A stretch of 64,000 nt of DNA from Dickeya poaceiphila (GTDB taxonomy: Bacteria > Pseudomonadota > Gammaproteobacteria > Enterobacterales > Enterobacteriaceae). Each line of letters starts with the position of its first letter. Within the stretch, counting starts at the first letter, position 1. The stretch is taken from assembly GCF_007858975.2 (NCBI RefSeq), contig NZ_CP042220.2:1426001-1490000 (forward strand), read 5' to 3'. A program made the position numbers and the translations under genes. Below the pieces are notes generated by a model. The model was not told the origin of the DNA. It saw only the letters and a program-made list of their open reading frames with translations, and did no database searches. Positions 9,122-17,245 of the stretch are shown here, one piece after another.

Positions 9122-9997
9122 ATGACCAAAAAGATGTCTAAAGCGGAGATCGTCGAAGCATTAAGCAAATGGTTTGATGTAAGTCGCTATGATGTGCTGA
9201 AAGACTTAACGCTAGAACAAATTTATGCTGAGCTGGAAAGACGGATTTTTGCTTATAAAACTCGGCAGCAATGGGAAACAGCAGGTGAAGATAACCAAAT
9301 GCTGGCGATACACCATGATGCTCTGATCCGTTCTGGTAAGGTTATACGTGAGGCTAAATGGCTTTCTGACAGCCATATGCTGGCCCATAGTTATGCTGTC
9401 AGGCCAATGACAAGGACTTCGTTGTTTAACTATGGAAGGGCGATGTATCGTCTGGAAAACAACACGCCTAAAGATGATGTTTCGGTGAGTTCGGAATACA
9501 TCTCTGAATACTTGAAGCAAGGCGGTTTGAATCCTGCTAACAAGATGCTGATTGAAATTGATTTGGATGAAGCCAGCAGTGATGATCTGGCTGAACATTT
9601 AAAAGTGCTGATCACTCAATGGCAGAAGCACCTGAAAGCACCTAAGCCCCCGGAAAAAGATTTCCGCTTTGGTCATAAAACATTCCAAAAGATACTCGAT
9701 TACAAAATCATCCCTTTGATGGATCTTATCGGATGGGAACAACTCTACAATCAGAAGATCCCGTATCCTGTATTGGCTGGACTCCTGCACCCCGATATAC
9801 GTTATGCCAGAGGCAGCGAGCAAATCAAAGACACTGATTACCCTCTAGCCTATGACTTCTTGAACAATGACAATTATTTCAAGTCGTTAAATGATTTCTT
9901 CATAAAAAACATGCTCATAAAGAGTTCGAATATTATTGAAGTCATCACTATGAATGACAAACCGGAAGACAAAAAGAAAACAAGGGATGTTCGCTAA
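9122..9997 (+). CDS. DUF6387-like protein of enterobacterial islands
   Basis: 291 residues, soluble, starting MTKKMSKAEIVEALSKWFDV. The opening segment (KWFDVSRYDVLKDLT), the middle WQKH and the C-terminal part (KILDYKIIPLMDLIGWE, then a block of conserved hydrophobics) recall the DUF6387 family carried by tRNA-linked islands, often next to alpA. Function is unknown. It lies 150 bases upstream of the AlpA-type regulator on the same strand. The family call is from memory of the pattern and not tested. Confidence 0.6.
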   Translation: MTKKMSKAEIVEALSKWFDVSRYDVLKDLTLEQIYAELERRIFAYKTRQQWETAGEDNQMLAIHHDALIRSGKVIREAKWLSDSHMLAHSYAVRPMTRTSLFNYGRAMYRLENNTPKDDVSVSSEYISEYLKQGGLNPANKMLIEIDLDEASSDDLAEHLKVLITQWQKHLKAPKPPEKDFRFGHKTFQKILDYKIIPLMDLIGWEQLYNQKIPYPVLAGLLHPDIRYARGSEQIKDTDYPLAYDFLNNDNYFKSLNDFFIKNMLIKSSNIIEVITMNDKPEDKKKTRDVR

Positions 9998-10148
9998 GCC
10001 TGAACGTCCCCGGTATTCAACTCCCATAAACATCCCCTAAATTCACTGGTCCTGAACTTCCCGCCTGTTCAGGGCTGGTGAACCAACCTAGTTTCTCACA
10101 TGAGTTATCCATACAATTATTTCCATCGAAACAACACAGGAGATAAAT

Positions 10149-10367
10149 ATGGTTCAAATCGAAGAAAATAAAAAAAACCGCCTTATTCGTTTACCGGAAG
10201 TAATAAGAAGAACAGGATTTGGTAAGACGTGGATTTATGAACTTATCAAAGCCGGACGTTTTCCTACACAGGTAAAAACGGGTGTAAGAGCAGTAGCTTT
10301 TATCGAAAGTGAGATTGATTCGTGGATTGATAACGCAATTTCACAATCACGTAATGCATCTAAATAA
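10149..10367 (+). CDS. alpA: AlpA-type excision/transcription regulator
   Basis: 72 residues with an excisionase-type winged helix: LIRLPEVIRRTGFGKTWIYELIKAGRFP, then FIESEIDSWID. Proteins of the AlpA family activate the integrase gene or assist excision of P4-like and CP4-57-like elements. A good ribosome site (AGGAGAT) precedes the ATG. It heads a plus-strand run of five small genes up to 11814 and is likely the control gene of this island. Confidence 0.85.
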   Translation: MVQIEENKKNRLIRLPEVIRRTGFGKTWIYELIKAGRFPTQVKTGVRAVAFIESEIDSWIDNAISQSRNASK

Positions 10368-10387
10368 TATAAACAAGAGGAAATAAA

Positions 10388-10720
10388 ATGAAGAGTATGG
10401 TATTGCCATCAATGAAAATGAATGTCACTAATGATTCCACAAGATATTTTATATTAAAAAGTTGTGAGGGTTATGATAAGTATTTACGACGCATGCAGGA
10501 ATGTGTGGGGGAAAGGTTCTATTACATCCTTGAGGATGATGAGTATATGGAAGATATTTTAAAAGCAGTCATAGGAAACAGCAAGATAGGTTTTAACAAG
10601 TTTTTAAAAAGGCACAGATATAAAGGTTCGCTTAATGACGTTCACTTTGATGAAGTTCTTGTGAATCTACGCGAAATACACAATGCAGTGAGCTGCTGTA
10701 TTTTAAACGACCACCAGTAG
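10388..10720 (+). CDS. Island protein, first of three tandem paralogues
   Basis: 110 residues of unknown function. A central segment (GERFYYILEDDEYMEDILKAVI) is followed by SLNDVHFDEVLVNLREIH. The same D-[IV]-x-F-[DE]-E-[VL] signature recurs in the next two genes. AAGAGGAAATAAA precedes the ATG, 20 bases after alpA. Confidence 0.7.
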   Translation: MKSMVLPSMKMNVTNDSTRYFILKSCEGYDKYLRRMQECVGERFYYILEDDEYMEDILKAVIGNSKIGFNKFLKRHRYKGSLNDVHFDEVLVNLREIHNAVSCCILNDHQ

Positions 10721-10795
10721 GTGTTCGATCTGCCTCGTCAGGGGTAAATAATATCAAAGTGAAATATAAAAGCATTTAACTATGAGGATATAAAT

Positions 10796-11086
10796 ATGTC
10801 TAAAGAAAACGTTATTGAAAATAAATCCACAGCACTGTTCTTTGACCTTGCTAAAAGGTCATTTAAGGCAAGCTGGAAAGTCCTGCAAGAGATTAATGGT
10901 GAAAGTACGGAGCTTCTGGATGATCCTGATTTTATGAGTCCATTCATTATGAATGTATTTGACCATATTAAGAGGAACTTTGAAAGGTTTACGGCTCAAG
11001 AAGGTAATCGTGGTGATATTACCGAAGTTAACTTTGAACTGGTTGCAGCAATGTTGGTGCGGTATTCAGATAGTTTTAGAAAGTAA
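10796..11086 (+). CDS. Island protein, second of three tandem paralogues
   Basis: 96 residues. It shows the same layout as its neighbours: an N-terminal helix, then DPDFMSPFIMNVFDHIKR, then ITEVNFELVAAMLVRY near the end. Probably derived from the first copy by duplication and strong divergence. ATGAGGATATAAAT precedes the start. Function unknown. Confidence 0.7.
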   Translation: MSKENVIENKSTALFFDLAKRSFKASWKVLQEINGESTELLDDPDFMSPFIMNVFDHIKRNFERFTAQEGNRGDITEVNFELVAAMLVRYSDSFRK

Positions 11087-11142
11087 GTTTAACGTTGCCC
11101 CGCAAGGGGCTAACAATCATAAATATAACAGAAGGATTAAAA

Positions 11143-11508
11143 ATGAAAGAGATAGTATTGAATGAAAAAAGTGAAACGGTAATACATCTTATATCAACAG
11201 TATTACAGGGGTATTGTGAAACGATTTATCACATAAATGAAACAGAGCCTGAAACAGCAATGAATATTTTATCAGGAGAAATGTTGTCAGAGATACTTTA
11301 TGACGTTCTGATTGCACATGAAGTTGAAGTGTGTGTAAAAGATGAGAGGTATAAAGATTTATCTGATATCAACTTTGATGAGTTGAAGGAAAAGATTTTA
11401 TATTGGCATAAAGAACATATCATTGAAATGGTGTTGAAAAACATAAATCAGAATGACACTGACGGTCCTGTTTATTGGAAGTTAAAAATGACAGTGGACC
11501 GTGATTGA
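11143..11508 (+). CDS. Island protein, third of three tandem paralogues
   Basis: 121 residues from the ATG at 11143 (MKEIVLNEKSETV), which has AGAAGGATT upstream. An earlier in-frame ATG at 11095 has no ribosome site. The shared signature is DLSDINFDELKEKILYWH. Function unknown. Confidence 0.65.
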   Translation: MKEIVLNEKSETVIHLISTVLQGYCETIYHINETEPETAMNILSGEMLSEILYDVLIAHEVEVCVKDERYKDLSDINFDELKEKILYWHKEHIIEMVLKNINQNDTDGPVYWKLKMTVDRD

Positions 11509-11571
11509 TAAACGGTTATATTCCCTCGTTGAGAGGGAAATAACATAGAAAATAAAACTGAGAGGCTTAAT

Positions 11572-11814
11572 ATGATTGATGAATTCCACGTTATGTTTAT
11601 GTACAGAAAAATCCAAACTGAAGCCGCTACGACAGACCTTAAAACCCTGAACCAACTGTTGAAGAAGTTCCGCAAGGTTGTAGCAGAGCGGCGGGAAGAA
11701 TACTATCAGGAGATTGGTGAGAAGAAAGCACGCAAACATAAGATGAAAAGATTACAGAAGCTGCTTGAAAAAATGGAAAGTGACCGTATTTCGCCAGAAG
11801 ATCTTTATTGCTGA
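11572..11814 (+). CDS. H-NST-like truncated H-NS (oligomerisation domain only)
   Basis: 80 residues. It aligns along its whole length with the N-terminal oligomerisation domain of H-NS, and directly with the H-NS paralogue at 26427-26828. Compare TDLKTLNQLLKKFRKVVAER with [20 protein letters not shown]; both continue RREE and end near IxPEDL/IDPSEL. The linker and DNA-binding domain are absent, and the stop is natural. H-NST proteins of this size in pathogenic E. coli islands antagonise H-NS by forming mixed oligomers. Here the gene closes the alpA operon and would be expected to relieve silencing of this AT-rich island. Function is inferred from that family. Confidence 0.75.
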   Translation: MIDEFHVMFMYRKIQTEAATTDLKTLNQLLKKFRKVVAERREEYYQEIGEKKARKHKMKRLQKLLEKMESDRISPEDLYC

Positions 11815-11908
11815 CACCAGAAACTGCGAAAGGTATTACTTGAATGAACTTTCCTTCCAGAAAGTAAGCTCGTAAAAAAGTGGGTGAAGTAAATGTCAAT
11901 CACTACAT

Positions 11909-11936
11909 ACCATATTGGTGAGGTCACCAATATGGT
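11909..11936 (+). terminator. Perfect 13-bp inverted repeat between convergent genes
   Basis: ACCATATTGGTGA and its exact complement are separated by GG. It lies between the H-NST-like gene and the convergent gene ending at 11951. There is no long T tract, so it could equally be a protein-binding palindrome. Confidence 0.45.
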
Positions 11937-11950
11937 CTCTCTATGTTCAT

Positions 11951-12439
11951 TTAAACAGCCATTTTCCTACGTTTTGTATTCGTTATCGCATATCCATTTA
12001 CTAAAAATGATATATCAGAAAGTTGCTCAAGGTTTTTCTCAACAGACTGCTGAAAATCAAGTGCCGCTTCAGTTCGTTGCTTTACCACGAGAGCGATAAT
12101 TTCATCATCACTTTTTTCTACAATCGCTTTCGCATAAAGCCTGCGTTCATAAAGCTTATCAAAATCCCCTGATGATTGGACAGATTTTTTAGCTTCTGAA
12201 TAACTTATAGGATTAATTTCATCGATAAAATTAACCATTAGAGATTTTCTCTTTTTATCTAGCCTGCGTAGTTCTGTATGTGCAGATTTATATTTCTTAA
12301 TTTCATATTCAAATGCGTCTTCATTACGCAGTTTACGATATCCTTCTTTATATTCATCCATTGATGGTTGTTGTTTTAGTTTTTCAATAGTATCTAAATA
12401 TGCTAATAAATCGCTGTTGTCTAATTTTACATTTCTCAT
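11951..12439 (-). CDS. Hypothetical coiled-coil protein
   Basis: 162 residues, highly charged and helical (IEKLKQQPSMDEYKEGYRKL, KYKSAHTELRRLDKKRKSL), with no signal peptide. GAGGTATT precedes the ATG at 12439. It is the last of three minus-strand genes that start with the RepL-like initiator and may be a replication or maintenance accessory. Family not recognised. Confidence 0.65.
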   Translation of the reverse strand: MRNVKLDNSDLLAYLDTIEKLKQQPSMDEYKEGYRKLRNEDAFEYEIKKYKSAHTELRRLDKKRKSLMVNFIDEINPISYSEAKKSVQSSGDFDKLYERRLYAKAIVEKSDDEIIALVVKQRTEAALDFQQSVEKNLEQLSDISFLVNGYAITNTKRRKMAV

Positions 12440-12622
12440 AAATACCTCGCTATTAATATGTGTTATATTTATATGTTAAGGTATATAGAGAAAGTGTCAA
12501 ATTCAGTAGGGAATTAAATAAGGAAATTTATTTTCATCTCTTACTTTATTTGGCATAAAAACCGTCTGTGATAGTGTTAGCCTTGCTTCAATCTATCCTA
12601 ATACTAGGATGAGATTGTTATT

Positions 12623-13423
12623 TTAAACAAGCTGAAGAGTTTTATACTGCTCGAAAATCAACGCACCATCGTCAGTATAAATCTCAACTTTGCCGATTTT
12701 TCCATCAGGTCTCTTGATTGAGTAGCGAATTAATCTAACATCGTAATATTCTTTTAATAGGTCTTGGCGCTCATTAAAATATTTTGATTTTATAGTATGA
12801 TTTATTAGATAGTTATAGCTTGAGCAAATTTGCTTTTTGAAGTCCTTTTCAGATAAACCACTTTCTTTAATTTTTGTGGCAATAAAATCTTTTAGTGGAC
12901 GTTCATATTCTTCTTTCTCTCTGGCTTTACGGGCTTGTTCTTCCTTCTTACGTTGCTGTTCGATGAGATAGAGCCTATCTTTCTCTGCCTGTTGGCGATT
13001 TTGTTCATCTTGAATGATGCTACTTACCTGCGAAGCTGGAATAACCTGAATGTTGTTTGACCAATATCGGTAAGGATTACTCGACTGAATGTTTTCAACT
13101 GTAGTGATTATTTTATCTGTATCAAGTTTTTTATCAAAAGAAATGATACGGGTATTACCCTCTTTTGAGATTAGTTTTGCTGTATTCTCTAAGTTTTCCT
13201 GACTTCTTAAATTAAATGAACCTACAATGGTGGTTTGGCCATCGTGATATAAAGCTTGTTTTTTATTGTCACGATAACATTCAAGATAAGAATAGAGTTT
13301 GAACTCTTCAATGCCAAATGTTTCCTCAAGCATAGTCATGTGTTCTGCTAAGACGTTCAGAATGTCGTTTTTAGATAGCTTTTCATGAAGTTTTATTTCA
13401 AGTGAACCGGGTAGTTTTTTCAT
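12623..13423 (-). CDS. Hypothetical protein with central Lys/Glu-rich helix, rep operon
   Basis: 266 residues. The N-terminal globular part (about 1-135) contains FKLYSYLECYRDNKKQ and RIISFDKKLDTDKIITTVEN. A long charged coiled coil follows (about 138-176, rich in Q, K, E and R), then a C-terminal part with SYNYLINHTIKSKYFNERQ and a terminal strand-rich piece. The gene follows the RepL-like gene by about 27 bases. I do not recognise it; position suggests plasmid-style replication or segregation. Confidence 0.65.
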   Translation of the reverse strand: MKKLPGSLEIKLHEKLSKNDILNVLAEHMTMLEETFGIEEFKLYSYLECYRDNKKQALYHDGQTTIVGSFNLRSQENLENTAKLISKEGNTRIISFDKKLDTDKIITTVENIQSSNPYRYWSNNIQVIPASQVSSIIQDEQNRQQAEKDRLYLIEQQRKKEEQARKAREKEEYERPLKDFIATKIKESGLSEKDFKKQICSSYNYLINHTIKSKYFNERQDLLKEYYDVRLIRYSIKRPDGKIGKVEIYTDDGALIFEQYKTLQLV

Positions 13424-13450
13424 TTTTTCTCCTTGTTATTATTGTTTTTA

Positions 13451-14185
13451 TCAGGATACTGCTTTCAAAAGATTTGTGCCATCAGCTAATTCTTTTCTTG
13501 CCGCTTCATTTTCTTTCGTTCGTTTGTATACCTTTCGTGGTTTATCGATCTTGATACTGTTTTTAGCATTAGGAACTGCATTATTCTTTTTCTTCTTACT
13601 AAAAATAAATGCGTCCGTGTAGATCTCTTTCGTTTCTGTTTCTAACGCTAAGTTTCGTCTTTCTTGCTTTGAGTAATCAGTATAGTTTTCTGGGTATTGT
13701 TCAAGCTCCGCATGAAGACTTCTGGCATTACTTAAATGCTCTTTACGCTTCTCATCAAGTTGATGACTTAGACCTTTGGCGAAAATGTTCGAGTTAATAT
13801 ATAGATGACCATGATGCTCAACGAGTATTCCTTTCTGTTTTAGTTTTTTGAATATGTTTGACATATTACCGGATGCGATATTCAATGCTTTGCAGAGTGA
13901 TGATTGAGACAGATTGATAAGATTTCCGAACTCCATATATTCTAAAATATAAGTTAATACACGGAATTCATTCTTAGATATGTCTAAATCAGAAAAAACA
14001 CGAAAGTTGGACGTGAAAGCAAAAACATAAGGCTGTGCAAATGAGATTGCTTTATCTTCTTCTGTTGAAATAACAGTGGTCGATTTTATATCCTTGTTTT
14101 GCAGTAAGTGTCTTGCGATATCAATCTTTTGTTCTGTGGTTAATGTTTCAAATAGGTGAAGTAGTTCAGTGTCATTAGTATTCAT
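13451..14185 (-). CDS. RepL-like replication initiator (winged helix)
   Basis: 244 residues from the ATG at 14185 (MNTNDTELLH), preceded by AAGAGAGAAT. An upstream in-frame ATG at 14248 lacks a ribosome site. The core at about 75-145 reads ISKNEFRVLTYILEYMEFGN, then LSQSSLCKALNIASGNMSNI, then FKKLKQKGILVEHHGHLYIN. That is a winged-helix domain of the type found in RepL-family plasmid initiators. The C-terminal 60 residues are very basic (FIFSKKKKNNAV, KPRKVYKRTK). Four regularly spaced palindromes lie 125-210 bases upstream and are the likely binding sites. I infer an autonomous replication function for the excised element. Confidence 0.6.
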   Translation of the reverse strand: MNTNDTELLHLFETLTTEQKIDIARHLLQNKDIKSTTVISTEEDKAISFAQPYVFAFTSNFRVFSDLDISKNEFRVLTYILEYMEFGNLINLSQSSLCKALNIASGNMSNIFKKLKQKGILVEHHGHLYINSNIFAKGLSHQLDEKRKEHLSNARSLHAELEQYPENYTDYSKQERRNLALETETKEIYTDAFIFSKKKKNNAVPNAKNSIKIDKPRKVYKRTKENEAARKELADGTNLLKAVS

Positions 14186-14309
14186 ATTATTCTCTCTTAT
14201 AGTTTTTATTATGTTATTTTTAATACTATGCAGAAAAATAAAAGTCAATAGTTAAACTATAAATAAAATAGGACTTTTATTATTATGCTATTGTTATATG
14301 TTAAAAAAA

Positions 14310-14393
14310 CTATGTTCAAACATAGATCTCGCTATGTTCGAACATAGGACAGATCTATGTGCGCACATAGGATTCCGCTATGTTCGAACATAG
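14310..14393 (+). repeat. Four palindromic iterons upstream of the rep-like gene
   Basis: Four 16-bp palindromes start at 14310, 14332, 14355 and 14378: CTATGTTCAAACATAG, CTATGTTCGAACATAG, CTATGTGCGCACATAG and CTATGTTCGAACATAG. The outer six bases at each end are invariant (CTATGT/ACATAG). The 22-23 bp spacing puts the sites on one face of the helix. This is the pattern of initiator-binding iterons or an autoregulatory operator. Confidence 0.85.
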
Positions 14394-14550
14394 CAAAAAA
14401 AGTTGTGAAGCCTTGATTTTATTGGGTTGAGACAGTGCTTATAATTAAATAATTAGTAAGAAGTTAAGAGAGTCCAGTTTTCCTTTTTTCTTATGTGCGG
14501 AGTGTTTTACGTGGGAATATGTGGTTTTCTTGAGAGTTATTTTCAGCGAA

Positions 14551-14582
14551 GTGATTGTTTAATACAATCACGAAGCGCTGCT
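14551..14582 (+). repeat. Hairpin repeat, copy 1
   Basis: GTGATTGTTT, a short spacer, then ACAATCACGAAGCGCTGCT. The first part folds as GTGATTGT / ACAATCAC. Copy 2 is at 14693-14724, 142 bases on, with only the spacer and one base of the tail changed. Confidence 0.65.
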
Positions 14583-14692
14583 GGCATCTTAGGAATACTG
14601 CAATTGTTTTACCTTTATTTTATTGGCGGCTGTCGCCGCAATTCTTTATGGATAAATCCATCACTAACAGGGGCAAGCCCTGTTCCAGCAAT

Positions 14693-14724
14693 GTGATTGT
14701 TTCGGACAATCACGAAGTGCTGCT
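14693..14724 (+). repeat. Hairpin repeat, copy 2
   Basis: Same stem as at 14551 (GTGATTGT / ACAATCAC) with the loop changed to TTCGG-type and the tail GAAGTGCTGCT. Conservation of the stem and tail with a changed loop suggests an RNA or protein-recognition element. Confidence 0.65.
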
Positions 14725-15590
14725 TCTTTGAATATAGTTTTCCTATACGTTTAAGAGCAAATGCTATATGTTTTAGTGCTAATACTGTTATGACATATAG
14801 GATCATATATATCTTATTATAATTAAAAGAACAGAGATTGATCCTTTTGACTTTCTCCGCAAACATAGCAAATACCATTTTTAAAACATTAAATATATTT
14901 TACAGCGTTAGGGCGTAGCCGTGCGTCAGCACATGAGCATCAGCTCATAGAGGATGGTGATTTTCAAAAAAAGGTTTTAATAAAATAATAAGGAAAGCTT
15001 CACAATAAAAATGAAGATTGCACTCAGAAAAATCTAATGATTTTTAATGTCCAAACCCTTCATGGCGATCATAAAAATCGCCCGGTTTCTTTTAATCCTC
15101 TTAAGTATTACATCTTACTTATTGAAAAATTAAATTAAGGAAAAGTCGGCCTGTAGCCCTTGCAGTATAAGACTTAGGACGAAAGTATGCGACTGACCGT
15201 ACAGTCAGTGTTCCTGACTCTGTAGTCAGTTTCTATGTCATTTTCAAGCGTAAAAACGACAGCATGCTAAATTACTAACGCTAGAAAAATTCAGATATTG
15301 AAAAAATAAAAAAGAATCCGATGATCTCTGTGGTAATTACTTTACTCTGAAGAGAGTAATCAAAGAAAATTGGCGTTATAAATTGATAGTAGAATTTTTG
15401 TAAATTCGGATAATAATCTGAAAATAAGTGTCTAAAAAGTTTGGTGATATTTAACTTAATGTCTCCTATAAGATACATTACTATAAATAATAAAGGAGAA
15501 AAATATAACGAATGCCATTAAACTTATAGAGCATTCTACCCGAAGTTTTAGAGAAAGAATCTTTTTAAGTAAAAATAGTCTCTGTTTTTA

Positions 15591-15614
15591 AAAGCCACTA
15601 TAGAAAGTGGCTTT
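15591..15614. terminator. Bidirectional terminator
   Basis: Stem AAAGCCACT / AGTGGCTTT with a 6-base loop, followed by TTTTT on the plus strand and AAAAA upstream. It directly follows the stop of the minus-strand lipoprotein gene at 15626. Confidence 0.75.
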
Positions 15615-15625
15615 TTTTATAGGTT

Positions 15626-16003
15626 TTAATCCAACAACCCACGCGAAACCTTAGTTGCTGTCTGACTGAAATTATATCGGTCAACAACATTCCCTTTAAA
15701 CCAGATTTCAAGGGAGTTCATATGAGCGGTGTTGCTGTTCTTCAGCAGGGCCAGACCGGGAACGTAGTTCGATATCTGGCTCTCGCCTGACATACTGGAG
15801 TAAGACCACATCTCCTGACCATCATTGCTGGCGCGTGTTTGAGGCTCACCGAATGCAGCTAAGATTTCCTGCTGCGTAGTTTTCCCTTTAACGATTTTGG
15901 TTTTAACGGTCTGTTGGGTTTCGTTTTTCAGAGATTTATTACCATAAGTCGTGCAGGCGGAAAGAGGCAGGATAACCAGTGCCGCAATAAGCTGTTTTTT
16001 CAT
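15626..16003 (-). CDS. BamE/SmpA-like lipoprotein
   Basis: 125 residues from the ATG at 16003 (MKKQLIAALVILPLSACTTYG), with AGCTCCGAT-type leader bases on the sense strand. A lipobox L-S-A-C gives a predicted lipidated Cys at about 18. After it comes the SmpA/OmlA signature VKGKTTQQEILAAFGEPQTR and WSYSSM, ending in strands (EIWFKGNVVDRYNFS). BamE itself is a subunit of the outer-membrane assembly complex. Island and plasmid relatives of this fold usually have unknown roles, so I do not call this bamE. Confidence 0.7.
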   Translation of the reverse strand: MKKQLIAALVILPLSACTTYGNKSLKNETQQTVKTKIVKGKTTQQEILAAFGEPQTRASNDGQEMWSYSSMSGESQISNYVPGLALLKNSNTAHMNSLEIWFKGNVVDRYNFSQTATKVSRGLLD

Positions 16004-16673
16004 ATTAGCTCCGATAAAACATAACAATAAAAAAGTGGTATGAGGGAGATTAAAAATCGTGTTGGTCATAAACCGCCACAAGCCTGTTTCATTGATTACT
16101 GGCGAACATATGCCTCCACAGAAAATGGAAAAGCATTAGGTGAACGAGTAATCGGGTAAATTAAGTGATTATCACGTTATTCCATATGAAATCTTGTCTG
16201 CGTAGTTTCCCTGATGTGCATAACAGCCATTCCTGCCTCATAAAACAGCCTATAGCGCGTTTCTTACCATCTGAAAGGCTTTGTTTTTACTGAGCCAGAA
16301 GTACGTGGCAAATCGCTTTATGAGCCTCTGGTTAACTCTATCTATCAGCGTCAGGTATGGCAAGCAAAATGATCGGTATATCAGATCGATAATTGAATAT
16401 TGATAGATAATAGCGATTAAAATAGGTTTATCGATCGGTATTTTAATTGTTTAAATCGATCGATAAAAAATTAATGATAGCTAATATCTATCATTAATTC
16501 AGTTTTGATCGTTACAAACGATATGACGGCCAGCAGAAATAATTGAAAGCTATCAATTGGTTAATGAGGTGGCTGTGCTCTTATGTGTCTGTCAGAACAA
16601 GCTGTAACGGATACCGGTAAACAGTCGCCTCCCTTAAATGACAGCGTTTTTGATTATCAGGATGGATAAGCAG
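16004..16673. other. Non-coding region with GATC cluster and palindromes
   Basis: No gene seen. Five GATC sites fall within 140 bases (16371, 16384, 16433, 16458, 16507) in very AT-rich DNA. They lie beside inverted repeats such as TTAATGATAG / CTATCATTAA near 16470-16497 and two ATCGATCG blocks. Clustered Dam sites in AT-rich DNA are typical of replication origins and Dam-controlled promoters. Confidence 0.45.
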
Positions 16674-17228
16674 ATGAAGAAGATTTTGCTCGTTGCTGGC
16701 ACGGCACTGGTTCTGGCGGGATGTGGTGAGAAAGGCGACTTTGAGAAGGCTATCAACGCAAAAATATCATCGTCCAAAGTGTGCTACTCACTCAAGGACA
16801 ATGATGTTGTATTCAATAAAGGCTTCCCCAGACGGGTGAACCGTGGTTTCCGCTCTGCCGGATACAGTGCCAGTGATGAAATCCTTAAAGGACTTGTTGG
16901 ACAGGGGCTGTTAAAGGTTTCGCAAGAATCTGACGGGTTTAACAGTGTTGATGTTCTGGAAGTTACCGATAAAGGTCAGGAAGTTGAGTTTTGGGATCGC
17001 AAAGACGGTGCCTGTGTGGGTCATCGTGTTGTCGCTGAGGTGAAAAGCTGGACCGAACCCAGCGAGGGTAATGGCGTTAAAATGACGCAAGTGACCTATA
17101 CGTGGAAACTGGATGGTGTACCGGGCTGGGTGGATAAGAAAACCTTTTCTGGCGTCAAGGGGATGGCTACACCTGAAGAAACCAAAACTGTTCTGGTGAA
17201 AACCAATAACGGCTGGTCAGCACAGTAA
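16674..17228 (+). CDS. Lipoprotein, unknown function
   Basis: 184 residues from the ATG at 16674 (MKKILLVAGTALVLAGCGEK). The lipobox L-A-G-C predicts an outer- or inner-membrane lipoprotein. The mature part is soluble, with KVCYSLKDNDVVFNKGFPRR near its start and a strand-rich C-terminal half (TQVTYTWKLDGVPGWVDK). The pattern is like lipoproteins that enterobacterial islands carry with small membrane proteins. It probably forms an operon with the membrane protein 17 bases downstream. Function unknown. Confidence 0.75.
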   Translation: MKKILLVAGTALVLAGCGEKGDFEKAINAKISSSKVCYSLKDNDVVFNKGFPRRVNRGFRSAGYSASDEILKGLVGQGLLKVSQESDGFNSVDVLEVTDKGQEVEFWDRKDGACVGHRVVAEVKSWTEPSEGNGVKMTQVTYTWKLDGVPGWVDKKTFSGVKGMATPEETKTVLVKTNNGWSAQ

Positions 17229-17245
17229 TTTCAGGAAAAGACGCT

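Larger units (their letters stand above)
14394..15588. other. AT-rich non-coding region, possible origin or control region
   Basis: About 1.2 kb without a convincing gene. It holds two copies of a hairpin repeat (14551-14582 and 14693-14724), a hairpin ATGAGC / GCTCAT at 14933-14948, and two adjacent small inverted repeats at 15192-15209 (ACTGAC / GTCAGT) and 15214-15229 (CTGACT / AGTCAG). With the iterons just upstream, this could be the replication origin or an RNA-based copy control region. Confidence 0.45.

Noticed and set aside
14310..14393. CRISPR array
   Set aside because: The four units are palindromes with 6-7 base gaps, too short for spacers, and no cas gene is near. Iterons fit better. 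No CRISPR array was seen anywhere in the window.
14493..14878. Short overlapping frames on both strands
   Set aside because: No ribosome sites and no protein-like pattern; they cover the hairpin repeats.
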